This document shows positions 1 to 7,073 of a stretch of DNA of 9,324 bases, piece after piece; within the stretch, counting starts at the first letter, position 1, and the number at the start of each line of letters is the position of its first letter. Source of the stretch: an uncultured Clostridia bacterium. GTDB taxonomy: Bacteria > Bacillota > Clostridia > TANB77 > CAG-508. Where the stretch lies: assembly GCA_947632525.1 (NCBI GenBank), contig CANRPQ010000050.1:1-9324 (forward strand), read 5' to 3'. Below the pieces are notes generated by a model that saw nothing but the letters and a program-made list of their open reading frames with translations, was not told the DNA's origin and ran no database searches. A program made the position numbers and the translations under genes.

Positions 1-349
1 GAGAATATAAAAATCCTAATGAATTAACAAAAGAATGGCTAGATAAATATGATATTGTCTATGATAGGCTAATATTTACAAATGCTTATAATAAACATGC
101 AAAAACAGAAGTATTTTAGAAAATAATATTGATTTAATAATTGAAGATAGTACTAGAATAAGTTTAGATTTAATAAACCATGGTATTAAAGTTTATACAA
201 TGAATACAAGATATAATCAAAAAGAACAAACATTAGATAGGGTTTCAAAATGGAAAGAAATATACGAAAGAATATCTAAATTAAGCAAGAAAGAAGATAA
301 CAACAAAGTAAATGTTACTTTAGATACAGATATATATAAGGAGGTAAGT
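1..349 (+). pseudogene. HAD-type 5'-nucleotidase C-terminal part, frameshifted (5' end outside window)
   Basis: Two reading frames together give the C-terminal half of a HAD-superfamily nucleotidase resembling the YqfW / deoxy-pyrimidine 5'-nucleotidase type. The first frame (from base 3) reads WLDKYDIVYDRLIF and then HAKTEVF, and ends at TAG 117-119. The next frame, from about base 116, continues directly with LENNIDLIIEDS, GIKVYTMNTRYN and WKEIYERI. The LIIEDS stretch matches the late acidic HAD motif, and a WxEIYE-like end is typical of this family. The join lies at a run of four T (114-117); five T would give an uninterrupted V-F-L-E-N. The reading frame then continues past the expected end, through about 25 low-complexity residues, into the LOG-like gene at 350 without a stop. 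The N-terminal DxD nucleophile motif lies outside the window. The family call is by pattern only; a sequencing or assembly error would make this an intact gene. Confidence 0.6.
338..344 (+). promoter_or_regulatory. Ribosome binding site of the LOG-like gene
   Basis: AAGGAGG lies five bases before ATG 350-352. It is the strongest Shine-Dalgarno in this part of the window, and it decides the choice of 350 as the start rather than the in-frame ATG at 200, whose surroundings encode the nucleotidase tail. Confidence 0.8.
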
Positions 350-946
350 ATGGAAAGAAGAATAGAAATATTTGTATCTGGATCTACGAATCCAAACATT
401 AGCAAGGAATATAATAAAGCAGCTGTAGAGTTTGGAAAAATGATAGATAAAAAAAAGCATAATATAATATTTGATGGAATGGATGGATTGCCAGGAATAG
501 TAGCATCACAAATACCTAATCCAAATGATAATTTAGAGATAGCTTTAACAAGTTATTTTGGTGGTATATATGATATAATACATAGATGGCCTTATGCTAG
601 AACCAATTGGAGCTTTCAATATCAATCGGAGGTAACAAAAGCTTTTCTAGATTGGTCAGATGTAGCTGTGTTTTTTAAAGGCGGTATTGGAACTTTAGCA
701 GAACTATTTCATGCTATAGATACAAAAAAAAATAGAGAACATCATAAACCAATTTTAATTTTAAATATACAAAATCAATGGGATGATTTGATAGAAATCT
801 TAAAACCATTAGGATTAAGCCATTTGTATGAAGTAATGGATACTCCAAAAAAAGTAATGGAGTATATTGAAAAAAATATAAGCATAAATCATACATATCA
901 TATTGCTGAATATAGTTCAAAAATGAAAGATGACTATGAAAGATGA
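350..946 (+). CDS. LOG/TIGR00730-like nucleotide phosphoribohydrolase-family protein
   Basis: A 198-residue Rossmann-like protein of the LOG (lysine-decarboxylase-like) family. Known members hydrolyse nucleoside 5'-monophosphates to base plus ribose 5-phosphate, as in cytokinin activation. Visible signs are an N-terminal beta strand with a small loop (IEIFVSGSTNPN, residues 5-16), a glycine-rich FDGMDGLPGIVA (41-52), and the family signature as KGGIGTLAE (110-118). The usual motif is PGGxGTxxE; here the first proline is lysine, while the glycines, T115 and E118 are kept, so the exact substrate is uncertain. The start at 350 is chosen for the Shine-Dalgarno at 338-344 and because the preceding in-frame codons read as a HAD nucleotidase tail. 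With no stop between them, a longer fusion product is also possible; the same frame has an ATG at 200. The gene ends 36 bases before the next ORF and probably shares its transcript. Confidence 0.72.
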   Translation: MERRIEIFVSGSTNPNISKEYNKAAVEFGKMIDKKKHNIIFDGMDGLPGIVASQIPNPNDNLEIALTSYFGGIYDIIHRWPYARTNWSFQYQSEVTKAFLDWSDVAVFFKGGIGTLAELFHAIDTKKNREHHKPILILNIQNQWDDLIEILKPLGLSHLYEVMDTPKKVMEYIEKNISINHTYHIAEYSSKMKDDYER

Positions 947-982
947 AATATATAATTGTATTAAAGTATATAAGAGAAAATC

Positions 983-1126
983 ATGAAATCAACAAGTAAA
1001 GAAGCATTACAAATTCTAGAAAATTTTAAAGGATCAACTCAAAATGATAAATGGATAGACCATTGCATTTGTGTAGGAAATACAGCAGGAAAAATTGCTA
1101 AAGCGTTAACTAAAAAAGGGGGTATA
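983..1126 (+). pseudogene. N-terminal remnant of an HD-domain phosphohydrolase
   Basis: The first 48 codons from ATG 983 read like the opening of an HD-domain (HDIG-type) hydrolase: a helix with KEALQILENF, then DKWIDHCICVGNTAGKIAKAL, which matches the family's first conserved histidine helix (W-x-x-H-S-x-x-V-x-x-x-A-x-x-I-A). In such proteins the HD doublet, usually seen as LLHDIGR, follows shortly after. Here the sequence ends at LTKKGG and passes in frame into the amidotransferase start at 1127, so the metal-binding core is missing and the piece cannot be an active hydrolase. A weak AAGAG (972-976) precedes the ATG. It is either a decayed gene end left by a deletion in the A/G-rich run 1112-1122, or a short N-terminal extension of the next protein. 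The family assignment rests on one helix pattern. Confidence 0.5.
1118..1122 (+). promoter_or_regulatory. Putative ribosome binding site of the amidotransferase
   Basis: A run of five G after six A stands four bases before ATG 1127. It supports internal initiation at 1127 rather than translation only as a fusion from 983. It is less canonical than AGGAGG. Confidence 0.5.
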
Positions 1127-1810
1127 ATGAGTAAAGTTATAATAGGAATAGTTTCAAAACATTATAATAAAGATTCTATAAGACCTGATATGTATATAAG
1201 AGATGAAATAAAACAAGCAGTATTTGATAATGGAGCAATAGCGATTGGAATCTTGTTACCAAAAGATGAAAAATTAGATGTAGAAGATGATTGGGTTAAC
1301 AATTTATCCCAAGAAGAATATAATTCATTAATAACACAAATTAATCTTTGTGATGGAATTATATTTCAAGGTGGAGGAGCATGTGATAACTATGAAATGA
1401 TAGTGGCAAAATATTGTTATGATCATGATATTCCAACTTTAGGTATATGTTGTGGACAAAATGTCATTGTTAGAGCATTAGGTGGTAAGACATATGAAAT
1501 TTCTAATCCTGAAAAACATAATCAAATAACAGAGAACTATGTTCATAATATATATATTGATTCATCTTCAAAATTTTATAATATTGTTAAACGTAAAGAA
1601 ATAAAAGTAAATTCAAGGCATAAAAAAACAGTTGAAAGTTTGCCATTCTTAGAAAAAGTAGCAATTTGTGAAGATGGTTATGCCGATGTAGTTGAATCAA
1701 AAGATAAAAAATTCTATATGGGAGTAAGATTTCATCCAGAAAGTTTATATAAAATTGATGAAAACATGAATAATATATTTAAATATTTTATAGATATTTG
1801 TAATAATTAA
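1127..1810 (+). CDS. Class I glutamine amidotransferase-like protein (peptidase C26, gamma-glutamyl hydrolase type)
   Basis: A 227-residue protein with the class I glutamine amidotransferase fold, closest in pattern to gamma-glutamyl-GABA hydrolase (PuuD) and related peptidase C26 enzymes, which cleave gamma-glutamyl amides. The oxyanion strand is GIIFQGGGACDNYE (77-90). The nucleophile elbow is GICCGQN (106-112), with C108 as the predicted nucleophile. VNSRHKKTV (161-169) matches the VNSxHHQ segment of the family, and RFHPES (201-206) supplies the catalytic H203 and E205. All three catalytic residues are present, and the length is normal for a free-standing enzyme. The in-frame ORF opens earlier at 983, but those 48 codons look like an HD-domain remnant, and 1127 has its own G-rich ribosome binding site. 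The gene is the last before the terminator at 1876. The substrate is unknown; nearby nucleotide-type enzymes do not fix it. Confidence 0.82.
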   Translation: MSKVIIGIVSKHYNKDSIRPDMYIRDEIKQAVFDNGAIAIGILLPKDEKLDVEDDWVNNLSQEEYNSLITQINLCDGIIFQGGGACDNYEMIVAKYCYDHDIPTLGICCGQNVIVRALGGKTYEISNPEKHNQITENYVHNIYIDSSSKFYNIVKRKEIKVNSRHKKTVESLPFLEKVAICEDGYADVVESKDKKFYMGVRFHPESLYKIDENMNNIFKYFIDICNN

Positions 1811-1875
1811 AGTTGTTGTACTTCTTCCTTTAGAGAACTAAAAGATATAATTGTCGTACAAAACGAAAAATGATT

Positions 1876-1902
1876 AAATCGACTGTAAAAGGTCGATTTT
1901 TT
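1876..1902 (+). terminator. Rho-independent terminator after the amidotransferase gene
   Basis: AAATCGAC (1876-1883) pairs perfectly with GTCGATTT (1892-1899) around an eight-base loop, and the T run continues to 1902. It separates the left gene block from the suf promoter. Confidence 0.8.
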
Positions 1903-1927
1903 ATTTATTACAAATAATGCATTTTTC

Positions 1928-1956
1928 TTGACTAAATGGAAATAATATAATATAAT
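1928..1956 (+). promoter_or_regulatory. Sigma-A-type promoter of the suf operon
   Basis: TTGACT (1928-1933) and TATAAT (1951-1956) are separated by 17 bases, close to the vegetative consensus. The predicted start is near 1962-1965, giving a leader of about 42 bases before the regulator ATG at 2006. No riboswitch-like structure fits in so short a leader. The rest of the 195-base gap 1811-2005 holds the terminator and nothing else that I recognise. Confidence 0.85.
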
Positions 1957-1973
1957 GTTAACCGAGACTAACA
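1956..1973 (+). promoter_or_regulatory. Putative operator palindrome at the suf transcription start
   Basis: The imperfect palindrome TGTTA-N8-TAACA spans 18 bases, with an additional matching C/G pair inside, and begins on the last base of the -10 box. A repressor bound here would block RNA polymerase. The obvious candidate is the regulator encoded just downstream. The CTAAC half recalls the GGTTAG/CTAACC halves of DtxR/IdeR boxes, but the match is short and in an AT-rich background. Confidence 0.45.
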
Positions 1974-2005
1974 ATTTTCGAATATAAATGGGAGAATAGA
2001 ATAAT

Positions 2006-2461
2006 ATGATATCCAAATCATTAGAAGAATATTTAAAAACAATTTACATATTAAAAAAACAAAATGGAAATATAAGAGTTACAGACATTGCAGAAAAAAT
2101 GAATTGTACTAAGCCAAGTGTAAACAAGGCAATAAATAACTTAAAAAACAATAAACTTATAAATTATGAATCATATGGCTCAATAGAACTTACAGAAGAG
2201 GGAGAAAACTTAGCAAAAAAAATATTAGAAGCATATGATATTGTTTATTTATTTTTAAAAGAAGTTTTAAATCTGGATAAAGAAGAAGCAGAAAAAGAAG
2301 CTGAAAAGATAAAACTATCAATAAAAGATGAAACAATAAATAAGCTTGCAAAGTATGTTCATAAGGTATTAGATTTAAAAAGTTTAGACTGTAATTATGA
2401 CATTAATAAGGAAAGATGCAGGTCTTGTGCAAGACGAAAAATATCAATACAAAGTGAATGA
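2006..2461 (+). CDS. DtxR/MntR-like winged-helix regulator with C-terminal cysteine cluster, putative suf regulator
   Basis: A 151-residue protein. Residues 1-70 read as the DtxR-family winged helix: SLEEYLKTIYILKK, then GNIRVTDIAEKMNCTKPSVNKAINNL as the helix-turn-helix, and the wing ending LTEEG. The second half resembles the MntR dimerisation helices, and there is no SH3-like third domain. Aligned by eye to B. subtilis MntR, ligands D8, E11, H77, E99, E102 and H103 become E8, K11, Y77, E100, K103 and L104, so the canonical Mn/Fe site looks lost. Instead, the C-terminus carries C129, C138 and C141 (C-x8-C-x2-C), plus C34 in the DNA-binding domain. This suggests Fe-S, zinc or thiol sensing rather than free-metal sensing. 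It is first in the operon, 22 bases before sufC, with GGGAG at 1990-1994 as ribosome binding site. The fold is well supported; the ligand is inference. Confidence 0.8.
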   Translation: MISKSLEEYLKTIYILKKQNGNIRVTDIAEKMNCTKPSVNKAINNLKNNKLINYESYGSIELTEEGENLAKKILEAYDIVYLFLKEVLNLDKEEAEKEAEKIKLSIKDETINKLAKYVHKVLDLKSLDCNYDINKERCRSCARRKISIQSE

Positions 2462-2483
2462 AATATATGGAAAGGAAATGACT

Positions 2484-3221
2484 ATGAGTAATAAATTATT
2501 AGAAATAAAAGACTTATATGTAGATGCAGAAGAAAAAGAAATACTAAAGGGCATTAATATGCAAATAAATAAGGGAGAAGTACATGTTATAATGGGACCA
2601 AATGGCTCAGGGAAAACAACAACAGCAAATGCAATATTAAATAATCCAATTTATATGAAGAGAAATGGAAGCATTTTATTTGACGGAGAAGATATAACTA
2701 ATTTAAAAACTGATGAAATAGCAAGGAAAGGCATATTTATGTCTTTTCAGTCACCTGAAGAAATACCAGGGGTATCAGTAACAAACTTTTTAAAATATGC
2801 AAAAAACAAAATCACTGGTGAACCAATAAAAATATTTGAATTCAAAAGTGAATTAAAAAAATATATGGAAGAGCTAAACATGAATCCAAAAAACATGGAG
2901 AGAAGCTTAAATGTTGGATTTTCTGGTGGAGAAAAGAAAAAGAATGAAATATTGCAAATGCTTGTGTTAAATCCAAAACTTGCAATATTAGACGAAACAG
3001 ACTCAGGACTAGACGTAGATGCAATAAAAACGGTGTCAAAGGGAATAGAAATGTTTAAAAACAAAGATAATGCTATATTAATTATTACTCATAACACGAA
3101 GATATTAAATAGCTTAAAAGTAGATTATGTACATGTTTTAATTAATGGAAAAATTGTTAAAACAGGTAAACAAGAATTAGCAAAAGAGATTGAAGAAAAC
3201 GGTTATAGTAAATTTAAATAA
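2484..3221 (+). CDS. sufC: Fe-S cluster assembly ATPase SufC
   Basis: SufC is the cytoplasmic ABC-type ATPase of the SufBCD scaffold; its ATP-driven dimerisation opens SufB-SufD for cluster assembly. This 245-residue protein has all ABC motifs in the SufC form: Walker A GPNGSGKT (38-45), Q-loop Q89 in SFQSPEEIPGVS, signature GFSGGEKKKNEI (145-156), Walker B LAILDE (166-171), D-loop SGLD (174-177) and H-loop H203. No membrane segment is seen, as expected. Walker B is followed by T172 (LAILDETDSGLD), where SufC usually has I (DEIDSGLD). The start at 2484 is chosen because GGAAAGG (2469-2475) lies eight bases upstream and the length is typical; ATG 2478 in the same frame is too close to that site, and the open frame back to 2397 overlaps the regulator gene. 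sufB follows 48 bases later. Confidence 0.96.
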   Translation: MSNKLLEIKDLYVDAEEKEILKGINMQINKGEVHVIMGPNGSGKTTTANAILNNPIYMKRNGSILFDGEDITNLKTDEIARKGIFMSFQSPEEIPGVSVTNFLKYAKNKITGEPIKIFEFKSELKKYMEELNMNPKNMERSLNVGFSGGEKKKNEILQMLVLNPKLAILDETDSGLDVDAIKTVSKGIEMFKNKDNAILIITHNTKILNSLKVDYVHVLINGKIVKTGKQELAKEIEENGYSKFK

Positions 3222-3269
3222 AATTAATAATCTATGAACAATTAAAACTCTATAAGAAAGGAAATTCAA

Positions 3270-4670
3270 ATGTCTAAAACTCAGATAAATGAAATAAATA
3301 GAAATATTTATGACATAAAAAATAAAGATGAATATGAATTTAAAATAAAAAAAGGATTAACAAAAGAAATAATAGAAGAAATATCAAAACAAAAAGATGA
3401 CCCGGAATGGATGAAAGAATTTAGATTAAATGCACTAGAAGTATATAATAAATTAGAATTACCAACATGGGGACCAGATATTTCTGAACTTGATATGAAT
3501 GAAATTGCAACATATGTAAGACCAAAAACAAAACTAAATAATTCATGGGAAGATGTACCTGAAGATATAAAACAAACCTTTGATAAACTAGGAATTCCAG
3601 AAGCTGAAAAAAAATCTCTAGCAGGAGTAGGAGCACAATATGATTCAGAAGTGGTATATCATAGCATGAAAGAAGATTTGATAAAACAAGGCGTAATATA
3701 CACAGATATGGAAACAGCAGTAAGAGAATATCCAGAATTAGTAAAACAATATTTTATGAAATGTGTACCAGTTTATGACCATAAATTTGTAGCATTACAT
3801 GGAGCAGTTTGGTCAGGTGGGTCATTTGTTTATGTACCAAAAGGAGTAAAAGTAGAAGTACCATTGCAATCATACTTTAGATTAAATTCACCAGAATCAG
3901 GGCAATTTGAACATACACTAATAATTGTAGAAGAAGGAGCAAGCCTTCACTTCATAGAAGGATGCTCTGCACCAAAATATAATAAAGTAAATTTACATGC
4001 AGGTTGTGTTGAATTATATGTCAAAGATAATGCATACTTAAGATATTCAACAATTGAAAATTGGTCAAAAAACATGCTTAATTTAAATACAAAAAAAGCA
4101 ATAGTTGGAAAAAATGCCAAAATGGATTGGGTAACAGGTTCTTTTGGCTCAAAGATATCAATGCTATATCCAATGAGCATATTAAATGGAGAAGGAGCAA
4201 AAACAGAATATACAGGAATTTCATTCGCAGGAAAAGGTCAAAATTTAGATAATGGATTTAAAGTTATACACAATAATAAAAATACATCAAGCGTTGTAAA
4301 TGCAAAATCAATATCTAAAAACGGTGGAAAATGTACTTATAGATCGTTGGTAAGAATAAATGAAACAGCCACTAATTCAAAATCTTCTGTATCATGTGAA
4401 TCACTAATGCTAGACGACATATCAATATCTGATACAATCCCTGTAAATGACATTAGAACAGATGAAGTAGAATTCTCTCACGAAGCTAAAATTGGAAAAA
4501 TTAGTGATAAAGCTATATTTTATTTAATGAGTAGAGGATTATCAGAAGAAGATGCAAAAGCAATGATTGTACGAGGATTTGCATACCCAATATCTAAAGA
4601 ACTTCCTGTTGAATATGCAGTAGAAATGAATAATTTAATAAACTTAGAATTAGAGGGAGTAATAGGGTAA
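3270..4670 (+). CDS. sufB: Fe-S cluster assembly scaffold protein SufB
   Basis: SufB is the main scaffold of the SufBC2D complex, on which sulfur and iron are combined into a cluster in the cytoplasm. The 466-residue length is normal. The N-terminal region has the family segments EWMKEFRLNALE (46-57) and LAGVGAQYDSEVVYHS (117-132), followed by the right-handed beta-helix core with VWSGGSFVYVPKGV (180-193) and FIEGCSAPKY (228-237). The C-terminal segment holds C376 in VSCES, which corresponds to the essential C405 of E. coli SufB. The H404-E405 pair in FSHEAKIGKISD corresponds to the E. coli His433-Glu434 region, and FYLMSRGLSEEDA (417-429) is the usual end motif. AGAAAGGA precedes the ATG at a normal distance. 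The gene is flanked by sufC and sufD, with a 67-base gap before sufD that holds a hairpin. Confidence 0.97.
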   Translation: MSKTQINEINRNIYDIKNKDEYEFKIKKGLTKEIIEEISKQKDDPEWMKEFRLNALEVYNKLELPTWGPDISELDMNEIATYVRPKTKLNNSWEDVPEDIKQTFDKLGIPEAEKKSLAGVGAQYDSEVVYHSMKEDLIKQGVIYTDMETAVREYPELVKQYFMKCVPVYDHKFVALHGAVWSGGSFVYVPKGVKVEVPLQSYFRLNSPESGQFEHTLIIVEEGASLHFIEGCSAPKYNKVNLHAGCVELYVKDNAYLRYSTIENWSKNMLNLNTKKAIVGKNAKMDWVTGSFGSKISMLYPMSILNGEGAKTEYTGISFAGKGQNLDNGFKVIHNNKNTSSVVNAKSISKNGGKCTYRSLVRINETATNSKSSVSCESLMLDDISISDTIPVNDIRTDEVEFSHEAKIGKISDKAIFYLMSRGLSEEDAKAMIVRGFAYPISKELPVEYAVEMNNLINLELEGVIG

Positions 4671-4691
4671 TTAATTATATATAAACATAAA

Positions 4692-4727
4692 AAGGAAGGA
4701 GAATATGTTAGAATTAAAACTAACATA
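4692..4727 (+). promoter_or_regulatory. Shine-Dalgarno plus perfect 8-bp hairpin upstream of sufD
   Basis: A strong AAGGAAGGAG (4692-4701) is followed by TATGTTAG (4704-4711) pairing perfectly with CTAACATA (4720-4727) around an eight-base A/T-rich loop. There is no T tract, so it is not a terminator. The sufD ATG lies ten bases beyond the stem and has no Shine-Dalgarno of its own. If the hairpin folds out, the effective distance from ribosome binding site to ATG drops from 36 bases to about 12. Confidence 0.55.
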
Positions 4728-4728
4728 A
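4705..4728 (+). CDS. Possible seven-codon leader ORF (MLELKLT) before sufD
   Basis: ATG 4705 stands three bases after a strong AAGGAAGGAG and opens a frame of seven codons ending in TAA 4726-4728. It is in the same frame as sufD, whose ATG begins nine bases after the stop. It may be translated, allowing reinitiation at sufD, or may be a former sufD N-terminus cut off by a nonsense change; its residues ELKL resemble the SufD start NLKLNE. It coincides almost exactly with the hairpin, so it could also be chance. Confidence 0.25.
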   Translation: MLELKLT

Positions 4729-4737
4729 ATTATCAAG

Positions 4738-5802
4738 ATGTCTAATTTAAAACTTAATGAAACACCAGTTAGAACCTCAAAAAATTTTAATATAAATAAT
4801 ATTAAATTAGAAAATGTTAATATTCCCAAAAATATAAAAGAATTTCATAATACAAATATTTTAACACAAAGTTCAAAAGTTAAAATAGATGAAAATACAA
4901 GTAAATGTAAATTGACTTATGGTTTGGGAGAAATATTAACAAACCAAGTAAATGAACAGGCAAATAAAAATCTAAAGATTGTAATTGATAATAAAATAGA
5001 TGAAGAAATAAATGTAGAATTTTTATTTGACAATAATAATTTAGAATTAACTGATAATATTGAAATAATAGCAAATGAAAACTCAAAAGCAACTATCATT
5101 TTAAAATATACATCAAATAATAATATTGAAGCATTTCATAATGGAATAATAAGACTAAATGCAAAAAGCGGGGCAGACTTAAATATAATTTTAGTTAATT
5201 TATTAAATGAAAAATCTAATAATTTTATAGCTATTCAAAACGCACTTGAAGATAACTCTAAAGTTAATTATACAATAATTGATTTTGGAGGGAAAAATAG
5301 TATTACAAATTATTATTCTAATCTAATAGGCAACTACTCAGAAAATTCATTAAATACAATATATCTAGGAAGAGAAAATCAATTATTTGATTTGAACTAT
5401 ATTGGAGAGTTAAGAGGAGAAAAAACAAAGATAAATATAGAAGTTCAAGGTGCTTTAAAAGATAATGCTAAAAAACATTTTAAAGGAACAATTGATTTTA
5501 AAAAAGGATGCAAAAATGCACAGGGAAATGAAAATGAAGCATGTATGTTAATGTCAGACACGGCAAAGTCACTTGCTTTACCAATGCTTTTATGCTCAGA
5601 AGAAAATGTAGAAGGAAATCATAGTACATCAACAGGAAAAGTAGGGGAAAAAGAACTTTTTTATATCATGAGTAGAGGATTTAATGTAAAGGAAGCAATG
5701 AAATTATTAGTAAGGGCAAAGTTTAATAAAATTCTAGAAAATATAAAAAATGAAGAATTAAAAAACAATATTTTATATGAAATAGATAATAGGTTAGAAT
5801 AA
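4738..5802 (+). CDS. sufD: Fe-S cluster assembly protein SufD
   Basis: SufD is the SufB paralogue that completes the SufBC2D scaffold and is needed for iron entry. The 354-residue protein starts MSNLKLNETPVRT, like clostridial SufD (xLKVNELPVRT). Its middle is divergent and asparagine/lysine rich, as expected for beta-helix repeats in an AT-rich genome. The C-terminal hallmark is clear: ACMLMSDTAKSLALPML (268-284), then VEGNHSTSTGKVGEKELFYI (291-310), with H295 at the position of E. coli SufD H360, a residue shared with SufB in cluster formation, and MSRGFNVKEA (311-320). The start at 4738 is chosen for N-terminal similarity, although no Shine-Dalgarno lies directly before it; the likely site is 4692-4701 across a hairpin. 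sufS follows 35 bases later. Confidence 0.94.
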   Translation: MSNLKLNETPVRTSKNFNINNIKLENVNIPKNIKEFHNTNILTQSSKVKIDENTSKCKLTYGLGEILTNQVNEQANKNLKIVIDNKIDEEINVEFLFDNNNLELTDNIEIIANENSKATIILKYTSNNNIEAFHNGIIRLNAKSGADLNIILVNLLNEKSNNFIAIQNALEDNSKVNYTIIDFGGKNSITNYYSNLIGNYSENSLNTIYLGRENQLFDLNYIGELRGEKTKINIEVQGALKDNAKKHFKGTIDFKKGCKNAQGNENEACMLMSDTAKSLALPMLLCSEENVEGNHSTSTGKVGEKELFYIMSRGFNVKEAMKLLVRAKFNKILENIKNEELKNNILYEIDNRLE

Positions 5803-5837
5803 CTAAATATATACTTATTTATGCAACTAGGAAAGGA

Positions 5838-7070
<1,233 letters not shown>

Positions 7071-7073
7071 AAA

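Noticed and set aside
945..976. Possible -10 boxes (TATAAT-like) before the HD remnant
   Set aside because: No convincing -35 element at a suitable distance; such boxes are frequent by chance in this AT-rich DNA.
1813..1859. Direct repeat TTGTTGTAC / TTGTCGTAC, 38 bases start to start, between the amidotransferase gene and its terminator
   Set aside because: Only nine bases with one mismatch, in an AT-rich stretch; no third copy and no link to a promoter.
2397..2483. An N-terminal extension of SufC beginning at ATG 2397
   Set aside because: It overlaps the regulator's cysteine-coding end, has no family similarity, and a good ribosome binding site points to 2484.
2747..3064. Minus-strand open frames inside sufC, and similar ones inside sufB, sufD, sufU and mnmA
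   Set aside because: They lie opposite well-supported genes, lack ribosome binding sites, and have low-complexity, phenylalanine/serine/leucine-rich translations typical of antisense frames in AT-rich genes.
3222..3269. A separate promoter before sufB
   Set aside because: Only A/T-rich sequence and a Shine-Dalgarno are visible; no paired -35/-10 elements.
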